Shown one piece after another: positions 34,401 through 42,289 of a DNA stretch of 64,000 nt. Source of the stretch: Candidatus Amarolinea dominans (lineage in GTDB: Bacteria > Chloroflexota > Anaerolineae > SSC4 > Amarolineaceae); assembly GCA_016719785.1 (NCBI GenBank), contig JADJYJ010000011.1, forward strand, positions 1 through 64,000. Reading direction: 5' to 3'. Position numbers and translations under genes: made by a program. How positions within the stretch are numbered: position 1 is the first letter of the stretch; every line of letters begins with the position of its first letter. The notes beneath the pieces are model-generated. The model did no database searches and was not told where the DNA came from. It saw only the letters and a program-made list of their open reading frames with translations.

Positions 34401-35301
34401 CGGGCGGCGTGCGGTGATAAAGGCGATAAAGGCGATAAATTGGCTCAACAGTGCGCGCGGTCGGCCGGCCGCCGCGGCGTCCTTCCTATTGAACAGCGTG
34501 CCCAAAGCCGGCACCAACCTGCTCTCCAAGGCGATCAGCCTGCTGCCTGGCGTGCAACCGCGGCATGTCTCCTTCTTGCCGGAGGATGTGCGGCGCCAGC
34601 AGCCGCCCGTTGATGGCGATCCCCTGGTGATGGTGGGCGTGGGCGCCGACGCCTGGCTGAGCCTGGCCGCAGTCGAGACCTTCTTGCGATCCACGTTGCT
34701 GGCGCAGGCAGCCGCCCCAACACCCTACGCACGCGGGCACATCCCTTTTTCGCCTGAACTCAGCGCCCTGCTCCGGCGCCTGGGCCTGCGCAGCGTCCTC
34801 ATCCTGCGCGATCCGCGCGACACCGCGCTCTCGCATGTCACCTACGTGATGACCAACCCGGCGCATCGCCTGCACGCGCATTACCAGGGCCTGCCGGAGG
34901 CTGAGCGCCTGGGCGCGACCCTGCGGGGCATTCCGGCCGCAGCGCCCGGCGAGCCTTTTCTGCTGGGCATCGGCGAGCGCTACCGTCTGTTCCTGCCCTG
35001 GCTGCAGGATGCCAACACCTGCATCACCCGCTTCGAGGCGCTGGTTGGCCCGCGGGGCGGGGGCAGCGAGGCGGCCCAGATCGCAGAATTGACCGCCATC
35101 GTGCGCCACCTCGGCATCCCCTGTGATGAAGCGACCCTGCGCCGCGTGGCCGGCGACCTGTTTGGCGGCACGCGCAACTTTCGCCAGGGCGCCAGCGGCG
35201 CCTGGCGGCAGGCCTTCGACGCGGAACACAAACAGTTGTGCAAAGCAATCGCGGGCGATATCCTGATCGCCCTGGGCTATGAGGCTGACGATGCCTGGTG
35301 A
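34378..35301 (+). CDS. Sulfotransferase (paralogue of the preceding gene)
   Basis: 307 residues. 'LLNSVPKAGTNLLSKAISLLPGV' (PAPS loop; compare SLPKSGTHLLSKAMDLLPGI next door), 'VLILRDPRDTALSHVTYV', 'FEALVGPRGGGSEAAQIAEL' and 'FGGTRNFRQGASGAWRQAF'. The same order and spacing show a tandem duplication that has diverged, probably toward another acceptor. It starts 23 bases inside the end of the previous gene. A small GATAAAGGC triplication at about 34417-34440 encodes 'VIKAIKAIN' near the N-terminus. Confidence 0.88.
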   Translation: MSKTWIGDGRRAVIKAIKAINWLNSARGRPAAAASFLLNSVPKAGTNLLSKAISLLPGVQPRHVSFLPEDVRRQQPPVDGDPLVMVGVGADAWLSLAAVETFLRSTLLAQAAAPTPYARGHIPFSPELSALLRRLGLRSVLILRDPRDTALSHVTYVMTNPAHRLHAHYQGLPEAERLGATLRGIPAAAPGEPFLLGIGERYRLFLPWLQDANTCITRFEALVGPRGGGSEAAQIAELTAIVRHLGIPCDEATLRRVAGDLFGGTRNFRQGASGAWRQAFDAEHKQLCKAIAGDILIALGYEADDAW

Positions 35302-36316
35302 GTTCCTGGGTGAGGGCTTGATCTTCATCATTTCGCAGCCGCGCGCCGGCTCCACCCTGCTGCAGCGTATGCTCAGCGGCCATCCTGACATAGCCACCGC
35401 GGCCGAACCCTGGCTGCTCCTGCACCCGCTCTACGGCTTGCGTCAGCATGGCATTCAGGCCGAATACAACAGTCAGTGGGCCTTCAAGGCGGTGCGTGCC
35501 TTTCTGGCCGAGCACGCGGACGGCGCAGAGACCTATCGAGACGGCCTGCGTGCATTTGCGGCTACAGTTTACGGCGCGGCGCTGGCCCGGCAGGGCAAGC
35601 GCATCTTCCTGGACAAGACGCCGCGCTACTATTTCATCATCCCGGAACTGCGCACCCTTTTCCCGCAGGCGTCCGTCATCCTGCTCCTGCGCAATCCGCT
35701 GGCGGTGCTGCATTCTATTCTGACCACCTGGGTGAAGGGCGATTGGCCGCGGCTGGCTCAGCACGCGGCCGATCTGCGCGTGGCGCCTGTGCGCATCGCG
35801 GACGCGATACAGACGCAGGGCGACGCCGCGATCGTGGTGCGCTATGAGGACCTGGCGACCGAGCCGCAGGCGTGCCTGGCTGGTCTATGCGAGCGCTTGG
35901 GCCTGGCGCCGCACGCGGAGATGCTGACCTACGGTCAACGCGCCGCGCCGTCGGGGCGCCTGGGCGATCAGATCGGCATTCAACAGCATGACCGCCCGGT
36001 GCCGGATCATTTGACCGAGTGGCAGGCCCTGGCAGGCGACGCGCAGATGCGTCATTTTGCCCAGGCCTACCTGGATGAGCTGGGCGAGGCCACCCTCAAC
36101 CGCCTGGGATATCCCAAAGAGGCGCTGTCCGCAGCCCTCACCGGTCAGGAGGGTGCAGGCCGGACCTCTCCGCTGGCGCCGTGGAACGTCGTTTTGCGCC
36201 CGGCCAGCACCTGGACGCGCCGCGAACGCTGGCAGGTGGCCCGCGCCCAGGCCGTGCAGGCCGCCGGCCCCTGGCGCGGCGCCTGGAACTTCCTGCGCAG
36301 CCGCGTCCCTGTGTGA
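35291..36316 (+). CDS. Sulfotransferase
   Basis: 341 residues. The PAPS loop is 'IFIISQPRAGSTLLQRMLSGHPDI' and the second site 'ILLLRNPLAVLHSILTTW', typical of the Sulfotransfer_3 group; 'FLDKTPRYYFIIPEL' between them is also characteristic. It differs clearly from the two preceding paralogues. The start at 35291 (MPGEFLGEG) lies just before the fold begins; an ATG at 35279 is in frame. The acceptor is unknown. The C-terminus after about 290 is not conserved to my eye. Confidence 0.85.
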   Translation: MPGEFLGEGLIFIISQPRAGSTLLQRMLSGHPDIATAAEPWLLLHPLYGLRQHGIQAEYNSQWAFKAVRAFLAEHADGAETYRDGLRAFAATVYGAALARQGKRIFLDKTPRYYFIIPELRTLFPQASVILLLRNPLAVLHSILTTWVKGDWPRLAQHAADLRVAPVRIADAIQTQGDAAIVVRYEDLATEPQACLAGLCERLGLAPHAEMLTYGQRAAPSGRLGDQIGIQQHDRPVPDHLTEWQALAGDAQMRHFAQAYLDELGEATLNRLGYPKEALSAALTGQEGAGRTSPLAPWNVVLRPASTWTRRERWQVARAQAVQAAGPWRGAWNFLRSRVPV

Positions 36317-36340
36317 GAATTTCAATGGTGGGACCGTATC

Positions 36341-37537
36341 ATGCCGACTCTCGCTGAATTACCGCCGCCGACCTGCCAACAGGGCTGGCCCTGGACCGAC
36401 GCCCCGACGCCCGACCTGGCGCCTGACATGACCTGGCCGCTCGTCAGCATCGTCACTCCATCCTTTCAACAGGCCGCGTTCCTGGAAGAGGCGCTGCGCT
36501 CCGTGCTGCTGCAGGGCTACCCCAACCTGGAGGTCATCGTCATGGACGGCGGCAGCCGCGATGGCAGCGTGGAGATCATCCAACGCTATGCGCCCTGGCT
36601 GACGCATTGGGTCAGCGCGCCGGACCACGGACAGACCGACGCCATCAACCAGGGGTTCCGCCGCGCCCGCGGGGAGTTCGTGGGGTGGCTCAACTCCGAC
36701 GATCTGCTGCTGCCGGGCGCGCTGATCCGCGCGGTGACGACGCTGCTGGCGCATCCGCACGCGGTGCTCGTGCATGGCAACTGTGACTACATTGACAGCG
36801 CGGGCCGCAAGGTCAAGAGTTCGACCGGCCGCATCGAGGCTCAGCCGCCGCTCAGCACGCTGCTGGGGCGCGGGGGCGTGATTCGCCAACCGACGGTGCT
36901 GCTGCGGCACAGCGCGCTGCGGCAGGTGGGCTACCTGGATGGGTCGCTGCACTATGGCATGGACTACGACCTGTGGATTCGCCTGCGCCAGGTGGGCGAT
37001 TTTGTCTTCCTTGCCGATGCGCCGCTGGCCCTCTTTCGCCTGCAGCCGCAGGCCAAGACCCACGCGCTGCCGCTGGCGATGATCGGCGAAATTTACAGCA
37101 TTGCCCAGCGGCACGGCGGCGATGGCGTGGCCGCGGCGCGGCGGCCGTTGGGCCTGCGCTGGGAAGCGCTGGCGCGGGGTCGGCCCGCGGAATGGCCCGC
37201 CTGCTTCGCGGCTGAGCTGGCCGACCCCGCCTGCACCGCGCTGCCCGGCCCGCTGACCCGCGCGGTGCAGCCGTTCGTCACCGAACTGCTGCTCAGCCAG
37301 GGCCTGCGCCTGGCCGACCAGCAGCCCGATCAGGCCGCGGCCTGCCTGCGTTGGGCCGTGCGCCGCCAACCGCGGCTCCTCGCCAACCGCGGGGTGCGTT
37401 CTATCTTGCTGCAAGCCTTGCTGCGTCGCGCGTTCGGCCCCGCGCTCATCGCCCGCTGGCGCGCCGGGCGATTTTCTGCGGGACCGCCGGGGCGACAGCC
37501 CGGTCAGCCAGCCAACCCCCGCGGAGAGCAATCATGA
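36341..37537 (+). CDS. GT2 glycosyltransferase
   Basis: 398 residues. GT-A fold: 'PLVSIVTPSFQQAAFLEEALRSVL', 'LEVIVMDGGSRDGSVEII', 'DHGQTDAINQGFRRARGEFVGWLNSDDLLLPGA' with the SDD metal motif, and 'GMDYDLWIRL'. The C-terminal 150 residues are helical and contain 'RRQPRLLANRGVRSILLQALL', a module shared with other GT2 proteins of this locus. It adds one sugar to the growing glycan; donor and acceptor unknown. The stop overlaps the next ATG. Confidence 0.87.
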   Translation: MPTLAELPPPTCQQGWPWTDAPTPDLAPDMTWPLVSIVTPSFQQAAFLEEALRSVLLQGYPNLEVIVMDGGSRDGSVEIIQRYAPWLTHWVSAPDHGQTDAINQGFRRARGEFVGWLNSDDLLLPGALIRAVTTLLAHPHAVLVHGNCDYIDSAGRKVKSSTGRIEAQPPLSTLLGRGGVIRQPTVLLRHSALRQVGYLDGSLHYGMDYDLWIRLRQVGDFVFLADAPLALFRLQPQAKTHALPLAMIGEIYSIAQRHGGDGVAAARRPLGLRWEALARGRPAEWPACFAAELADPACTALPGPLTRAVQPFVTELLLSQGLRLADQQPDQAAACLRWAVRRQPRLLANRGVRSILLQALLRRAFGPALIARWRAGRFSAGPPGRQPGQPANPRGEQS

Positions 37538-39195
37538 GCGGACGCCGCCTGCCGCTGCTCGTGGCCGGATTCGACGCCGCGTGCTGGGAATACATGACGC
37601 CCTGGCTGCAGGACGGCTCGCTGCCCAACGTGCAGCGCCTGATAGCCGAGGGGCGCTCTGGCGTGCTCCATTCCACCATGCCCGCGCTGACGCCCGTGGC
37701 CTGGTCAACCCTGGCGACCGGCGCGAATCCCGGCAAGCACGGCGTCTTCGAATGGAACCGGCTGGTGCGCGACGCCGATCCCCCGCATCTGCAACTGCAC
37801 ACCTCGGCCACGGTGCATGGCGTCCCTTTCTGGCGCCAGCTCAACGCCCGCGGCTGCAAAGTCGGCCTGGTCAACATCCCCCTCACCTTTCCAACCCAGC
37901 CGCTGGACGGTTTCGTGTTGTGCGGCTATCCGCTGATTGACCCGCTGCGCCGCTACCTCTACCCGCCCAACCTCCTGCCCGGGCTGGAGGCGGAGTTGGG
38001 GCCTTACGAGCCGGGCCACCTGGAGGGCATGTTGGTGAACGGCGAGGGCTGGTACGCGGCCGATGAGCGGACGCAGGCGTTTCAGGTGGCCGCGGCCATT
38101 CGCCTGACCGCGCAGCTCGAACTCGATGTCCTCGTCATCAATCTGATGCTGCCCGATCACGCCAATCACCTGGCGCCCGACATGGCCGGTGTGCAGCGAG
38201 CCTACGCGGACAGCGACCGCCACCTGGGCCAACTGCTCGACGCGCTGCAGCCGCTCAACGTCATGCTCATTTCGGACCACGGCTCGCGGCGCATCCAGGG
38301 CAAGTTCTACATCAACCAGTGGCTCTATGACCAGGGCCTGCTCACCTGGGCGCCGCGCACGCCCACGGACCCGGCCGGCGACCTGAACTGGCTGCTCGTG
38401 CAGGCCGGTCAACAGGCTGGGCTGCATGGGCCGCTGGAACGAGTGGTGCGCAATGGGCTGCGCCGGGCGCTGAGAGCCGGAAACGGGCCGCTGCCGGCCT
38501 GGCTGGCCCGCCGCCTGGAGCAGCTTGCCCCCGCCGCGTATCGCGCCTACGCGTTCGACGGCCAGGCCGACTGGGGACGTTCGCAGTTCATGTCGTTCGG
38601 CTCGCTCATCTACGCCAACCCCGCCGCGGCCGCCGACGCCGCGGCCGATGTGCAGGCGCGGCTGTTGGCCCTGACCGACCCCGGCGGCAAGCCGGTCTTC
38701 CAGGCCGTGCTGCCCGCCGGCCAGTTGTACCACGGCCCGCAGATGGCGCAGGCCCCGGCCCTCATCCTGGACACCTTCAGCTCGGATTGGAGCCTGGCGT
38801 TCGGCCCCAACTACCGCAGCGCGTCCTACTTCGAGCGCGGCAGCGGCGCGTGGAACGGCGAGCACAGCCGCGACGGCATTTTTGTCTTCTCGGGTGCGGA
38901 CTTCAGCCCCGGCGAGAACATGCTGGCCGCGGACCTGGCCGACATTCCCGCCACCGTGCTCTACCTGATGGACGCGGCCCGGCCGGCCGACTACGATGGC
39001 CGCGTGCTGCAGGAGTTCCTGGCGCCCGCGCTGCTGACGCAGCGTCCGCCGTCCGCTCAGCCCACCGCGGCCACCCCCGCCGAAAAGCAGGGCGACCCCG
39101 CCGCGCCGCCGGATGCCGATGCCTCTGCCGACCTCACGCCGGAGCAAGAGGCGTTGATGGCCCAGCAACTGCGCGCGCTCGGTTACGTGGATTAG
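37534..39195 (+). CDS. Type I phosphodiesterase/nucleotide pyrophosphatase family protein
   Basis: 553 residues of the alkaline phosphatase superfamily. 'LLVAGFDAACWEYMTPWLQDGSLPNVQRLIAEG' carries the first metal aspartate, 'ALTPVAWSTLATGANPGKHGVFEW' the nucleophile threonine (TPVAWST) and 'LMLPDHANHL' and 'LISDHGSRR' the remaining metal ligands. Relatives hydrolyse phosphodiesters or transfer phospho-groups on glycans. The C-terminus ends 'QQLRALGYVD' after a Pro/Ala-rich spacer, the same last motif as the sulfatase-like protein at 42286. Start by ATGA overlap; GGAGAG upstream. Confidence 0.82.
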   Translation: MSGRRLPLLVAGFDAACWEYMTPWLQDGSLPNVQRLIAEGRSGVLHSTMPALTPVAWSTLATGANPGKHGVFEWNRLVRDADPPHLQLHTSATVHGVPFWRQLNARGCKVGLVNIPLTFPTQPLDGFVLCGYPLIDPLRRYLYPPNLLPGLEAELGPYEPGHLEGMLVNGEGWYAADERTQAFQVAAAIRLTAQLELDVLVINLMLPDHANHLAPDMAGVQRAYADSDRHLGQLLDALQPLNVMLISDHGSRRIQGKFYINQWLYDQGLLTWAPRTPTDPAGDLNWLLVQAGQQAGLHGPLERVVRNGLRRALRAGNGPLPAWLARRLEQLAPAAYRAYAFDGQADWGRSQFMSFGSLIYANPAAAADAAADVQARLLALTDPGGKPVFQAVLPAGQLYHGPQMAQAPALILDTFSSDWSLAFGPNYRSASYFERGSGAWNGEHSRDGIFVFSGADFSPGENMLAADLADIPATVLYLMDAARPADYDGRVLQEFLAPALLTQRPPSAQPTAATPAEKQGDPAAPPDADASADLTPEQEALMAQQLRALGYVD

Positions 39196-39197
39196 CC

Positions 39198-40958
39198 GTG
39201 CCCGTTCGTCTGTCTGTCGTCCTGGTGGTCACGGCCGCGCCGCGACGCTGGCTGGCGGCCACCCTGGCGCACGTGCAGGCCAGCGCGGATGTGCAGTGGA
39301 TGGCCGTCAACGGCGGCGCCGACCCTGAGCATTGGGCGCTGGTGGAGCAGCACGCCGGCCATCTCACCGTGTTGGACGCGCCGCCCACCGCTGACCCCAG
39401 CGCGGCGCTGGCGCACGGGGTGGCGCAGGCGCAGGGCGATTTCATCGCCTGGCTGCTGCCCGGCGAGGCGCTGACCGCCGCCGCGGCGCTGGCCGGCCTG
39501 GCCGCGGACGCGGAGATGGTGTGTGGCGCGTACGTGCTGGCCGCCGAAGGCAGCGAGGAGGCCGCCGGCCTGTCCGGCGATATTGATTTTGCGCTGCCCA
39601 CCGCCTGGCCGCTGCTGCTGGTGCGCCGCAGCCTGCTGGCGCAGCACGGCCCGCCCGATCTGTCACGAGCCAGCCAGCACGAGTACTGGCTGCGCGTACA
39701 GGGCCAGGCGCGCTGGCAGGCCCTGGGCGATCGCCCGCTGGGCATCAGTTGGCGTCACAGCCTGGGCGCGGTCGTGATGCCCTCGCTGGCGGCCATCGGC
39801 GACATCCAGGCCGCGTTTTCCCGTCACGGCCAGGCCGCGACGCCGCTGCTGAGCCGCCTGTTCGAACAGCGCTGGCTTGGCTTGCAGCGCCAGTATTGGG
39901 CCATCCCGCAGTTGACGGGCCGGGCGCTCTTGAACGAGCTGGCGGCCCTGCCGGCCCCGCTGCGTCCGGCCGCGGGTCTGGCGCTGGCGTCATGGCGCAG
40001 CCGTCAGCCGCACTTCTGGGGCCAGGCCTGTTTCGACGCCCTGGCCCGCTTCGATACCAGCACGGCCCGCCGCACCCTGCCGCACGCCGTCCGTGAGCAG
40101 CCGGCCCTGCTGCGCAATCGTGGATTGTACGCCCTGTTCCTGCGCACCTGGTTGACCCGGCGCCTGACGTCGCGCCTGCGCCGCCTGCCCGATTTCCTGA
40201 TCATCGGCGCGCAGCGCGGGGGCACCACCTCGCTCTTCAATTATCTGGCCGGGCATCCCGCGGTGGCGGCCGTGCGCGACAAGGAGCTGCACTACTTCGA
40301 CCTGAACCTGAGCGCCGGCCGCGGCTGGTACCAGGCCCATTTTCCCCTGCGCCTGGCCCGCGCTCAGCGTGTGGGCGAGGCGACGCCGATGTACCTCTTT
40401 CACCCGGCCGCGCCGCAGGCCGTGCAGGCGCTGTTGCCGCGGGTCAAGCTGATTGCCCTGCTGCGCAACCCGGTGGACCGCGCTTACTCGCACTACCAGT
40501 TGGAGCGCCGCGCCGGCCGCCAGGGCATCGAGTCCCTTTCGTTTGCTGACGCCGTGGCCGCGGAGCAGGAGCGCCTGGCCGGAGACATGGACAGACTGCA
40601 GACCGACCCGGCTTCCCCCGGTTTTGCCCCCATGCACTTCTCCTACCTGGCCCGCGGCCTCTACGTGGATCAACTGCAGGCCTGGCGCCGCTTCTTTCCG
40701 GCCGGGCAGATGCTCATCCTGCGTAGCGAGGACTTCTACGAGCAGCCCGCGCTCATCTTCCGCCAGGTGCTCGACTTCCTGGAACTGCCGGCCTGGGAAC
40801 CGACCGCGTACCGGCCCTTCAATCAGACTGGGGGCCAGACTGCGGATTTCTCCGAGAAACCCGCGGTCTTCGGCGAACTCGCCGCCTTCTTCCGGCCGCA
40901 CAACCGGCGGTTGACCGACTTCCTGGGCCGTGATTTCGGCTGGGACGATCCGGCATGA
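39198..40958 (+). CDS. Fusion of a GT2-like domain and a sulfotransferase
   Basis: 586 residues from a GTG at 39198, two bases after the previous stop. Residues 1-230 resemble a GT2 fold ('LSVVLVVTAAPRRWLAATLAHV', 'QAQGDFIAWLLPGEALTAAAAL', a DxD-like position replaced by PGE). A helical middle includes 'REQPALLRNRGLYALFLRTWL'. Residues 330-586 are a sulfotransferase of the heparan-sulfate type: 'FLIIGAQRGGTTSLFNYLAGHPAV' (PAPS loop), 'KELHYFD' and 'KLIALLRNPVDRAYSHYQLERRAG'. The GT2 half lacks the clean metal motif and may be inactive or a binding module. One protein could couple chain recognition to sulfation. Confidence 0.8.
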   Translation: MPVRLSVVLVVTAAPRRWLAATLAHVQASADVQWMAVNGGADPEHWALVEQHAGHLTVLDAPPTADPSAALAHGVAQAQGDFIAWLLPGEALTAAAALAGLAADAEMVCGAYVLAAEGSEEAAGLSGDIDFALPTAWPLLLVRRSLLAQHGPPDLSRASQHEYWLRVQGQARWQALGDRPLGISWRHSLGAVVMPSLAAIGDIQAAFSRHGQAATPLLSRLFEQRWLGLQRQYWAIPQLTGRALLNELAALPAPLRPAAGLALASWRSRQPHFWGQACFDALARFDTSTARRTLPHAVREQPALLRNRGLYALFLRTWLTRRLTSRLRRLPDFLIIGAQRGGTTSLFNYLAGHPAVAAVRDKELHYFDLNLSAGRGWYQAHFPLRLARAQRVGEATPMYLFHPAAPQAVQALLPRVKLIALLRNPVDRAYSHYQLERRAGRQGIESLSFADAVAAEQERLAGDMDRLQTDPASPGFAPMHFSYLARGLYVDQLQAWRRFFPAGQMLILRSEDFYEQPALIFRQVLDFLELPAWEPTAYRPFNQTGGQTADFSEKPAVFGELAAFFRPHNRRLTDFLGRDFGWDDPA

Positions 40959-42289
40959 GAGTCTACCTCCTGGCGCCTGACCTGCGCACGCGCGGCGGGT
41001 TCGAGGCGCAGATGTCGGCCCTGGCCGCGGGCCTGGCCGCCGAAGGGGTGCAGGTGTTCGTCGCCATCCGCGAGGCGGTCGCGCCAGATCACCCCTACTG
41101 GCAGCGCATGCAGCAGGCAGGCGTGACCCTCTCCGCGCCGCCGGCCTGGCTGGCCCGTCTGCTCGACCCACCCCTGGCCTGGCGCCAGGCTTCGATGCGC
41201 CTGCTGCTGGCGCTGTGCGTCCCCCTGCTCCTGCTCGCGGCCCTGGCCGACCGCCGGCGCCGCGGCCGATCCTGGGCGCGCAGTTGGCAGGGCGCGGTTG
41301 GCTGGCTGCACGGCCGCTTCGGGCGCTGGCTCTTCGCCGATGGCCTGAGTTGGTGGCTGTGGCGTCGCCTGGATCGCGCCCGCCGGCGTTGGCCGCCCGA
41401 TCTGGTGGATGTGCAGCACTCCATGCTGCCGGGCGGTCTGGTCTACGCGGCCGATCGCGGCCTGCCGCTGATCTACACCGAATATGGCGCGCCCGATGAG
41501 GGGCTGGCGTCGGTCTGGGCGGGCCTGTGTCCGGTCATCGGCCGGGCCGATGCCATCATCGGCCGTGCGCAGGCCAGCCTGGACGGGCTGCAGCGCCTGT
41601 GCGGCCCCATTCCGCCAGGCGTGGTCGTGCCCAATGCCGTGACCAGCGCGCCCGCCGACGACGCGCTGCGCCCTACTGACCCGGCCGGCCCCGCGCCCGG
41701 CCCGGTCATCGTCACCGCGGTGGGGCGCCTGGCGCCGGAGAAAGGGCCAGACCTGCTGCTGGCCGCACTGCGCATCTTGAACGAGCAGGGTGCGGCGGGC
41801 GAAAGTCCGGCGGGCGCGCTGCGGGTCGTTTTTGCCGGCGATGGCCCTTTGCGCAGCAGCCTGCAGGCGCAGGCCGCGGCCTGGGGCCTGGCATCCTCGG
41901 TCGAATTTAGCGGCGCCTTTGCTGACCTGGCGCCCATCATGCAGCGCACCGACATCGTCGCCCACCCCACGCGCAACGATGGCCGCTCCGTCAGCGTGCT
42001 CGAAGCGATGGCCTGGGCCAAACCGGTCGTCGCCACGCGCGTCGGCGGCCTGCCGGAGCTGATCGAAGAGGGGGTCAACGGCCTGCTGACGCCGCCGGAC
42101 GACCCCGCCGCCCTGGCCGCCGCGCTGCACCGCCTGGCCCAGGACCCCGATCTGCGCCGGCGCATGGGTCAGGCCGGCCGTGCCCGCTTCCTGGCCGGCG
42201 ACTTCACCGTCGCGGCCATGGTCAAGGCCACCCTGGCCGTCTACCGCCAGGTCATCGCCCAGAAATCCGCCGTCGGGTCTCATCCATGA
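40955..42289 (+). CDS. GT4-type glycosyltransferase
   Basis: 444 residues, GT-B fold. The N-domain has 'APDLRTRGGFEAQMSALAAGLAAEGVQV'. The donor-binding C-domain has 'VTAVGRLAPEKGPDLLLAAL', 'VVFAGDGPL', 'DIVAHPTRNDGRSVSVLEAMAWAKPVVATRVGGLPELI', the usual E-x7-E arrangement of GT4. A hydrophobic middle piece ('LLLALCVPLLLLAALADRRRRGRSWARSWQGA') is shared with the GT at 43755, so the two are paralogues; it may bind the membrane. ATGA overlap with the preceding gene. Confidence 0.87.
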   Translation: MRVYLLAPDLRTRGGFEAQMSALAAGLAAEGVQVFVAIREAVAPDHPYWQRMQQAGVTLSAPPAWLARLLDPPLAWRQASMRLLLALCVPLLLLAALADRRRRGRSWARSWQGAVGWLHGRFGRWLFADGLSWWLWRRLDRARRRWPPDLVDVQHSMLPGGLVYAADRGLPLIYTEYGAPDEGLASVWAGLCPVIGRADAIIGRAQASLDGLQRLCGPIPPGVVVPNAVTSAPADDALRPTDPAGPAPGPVIVTAVGRLAPEKGPDLLLAALRILNEQGAAGESPAGALRVVFAGDGPLRSSLQAQAAAWGLASSVEFSGAFADLAPIMQRTDIVAHPTRNDGRSVSVLEAMAWAKPVVATRVGGLPELIEEGVNGLLTPPDDPAALAAALHRLAQDPDLRRRMGQAGRARFLAGDFTVAAMVKATLAVYRQVIAQKSAVGSHP

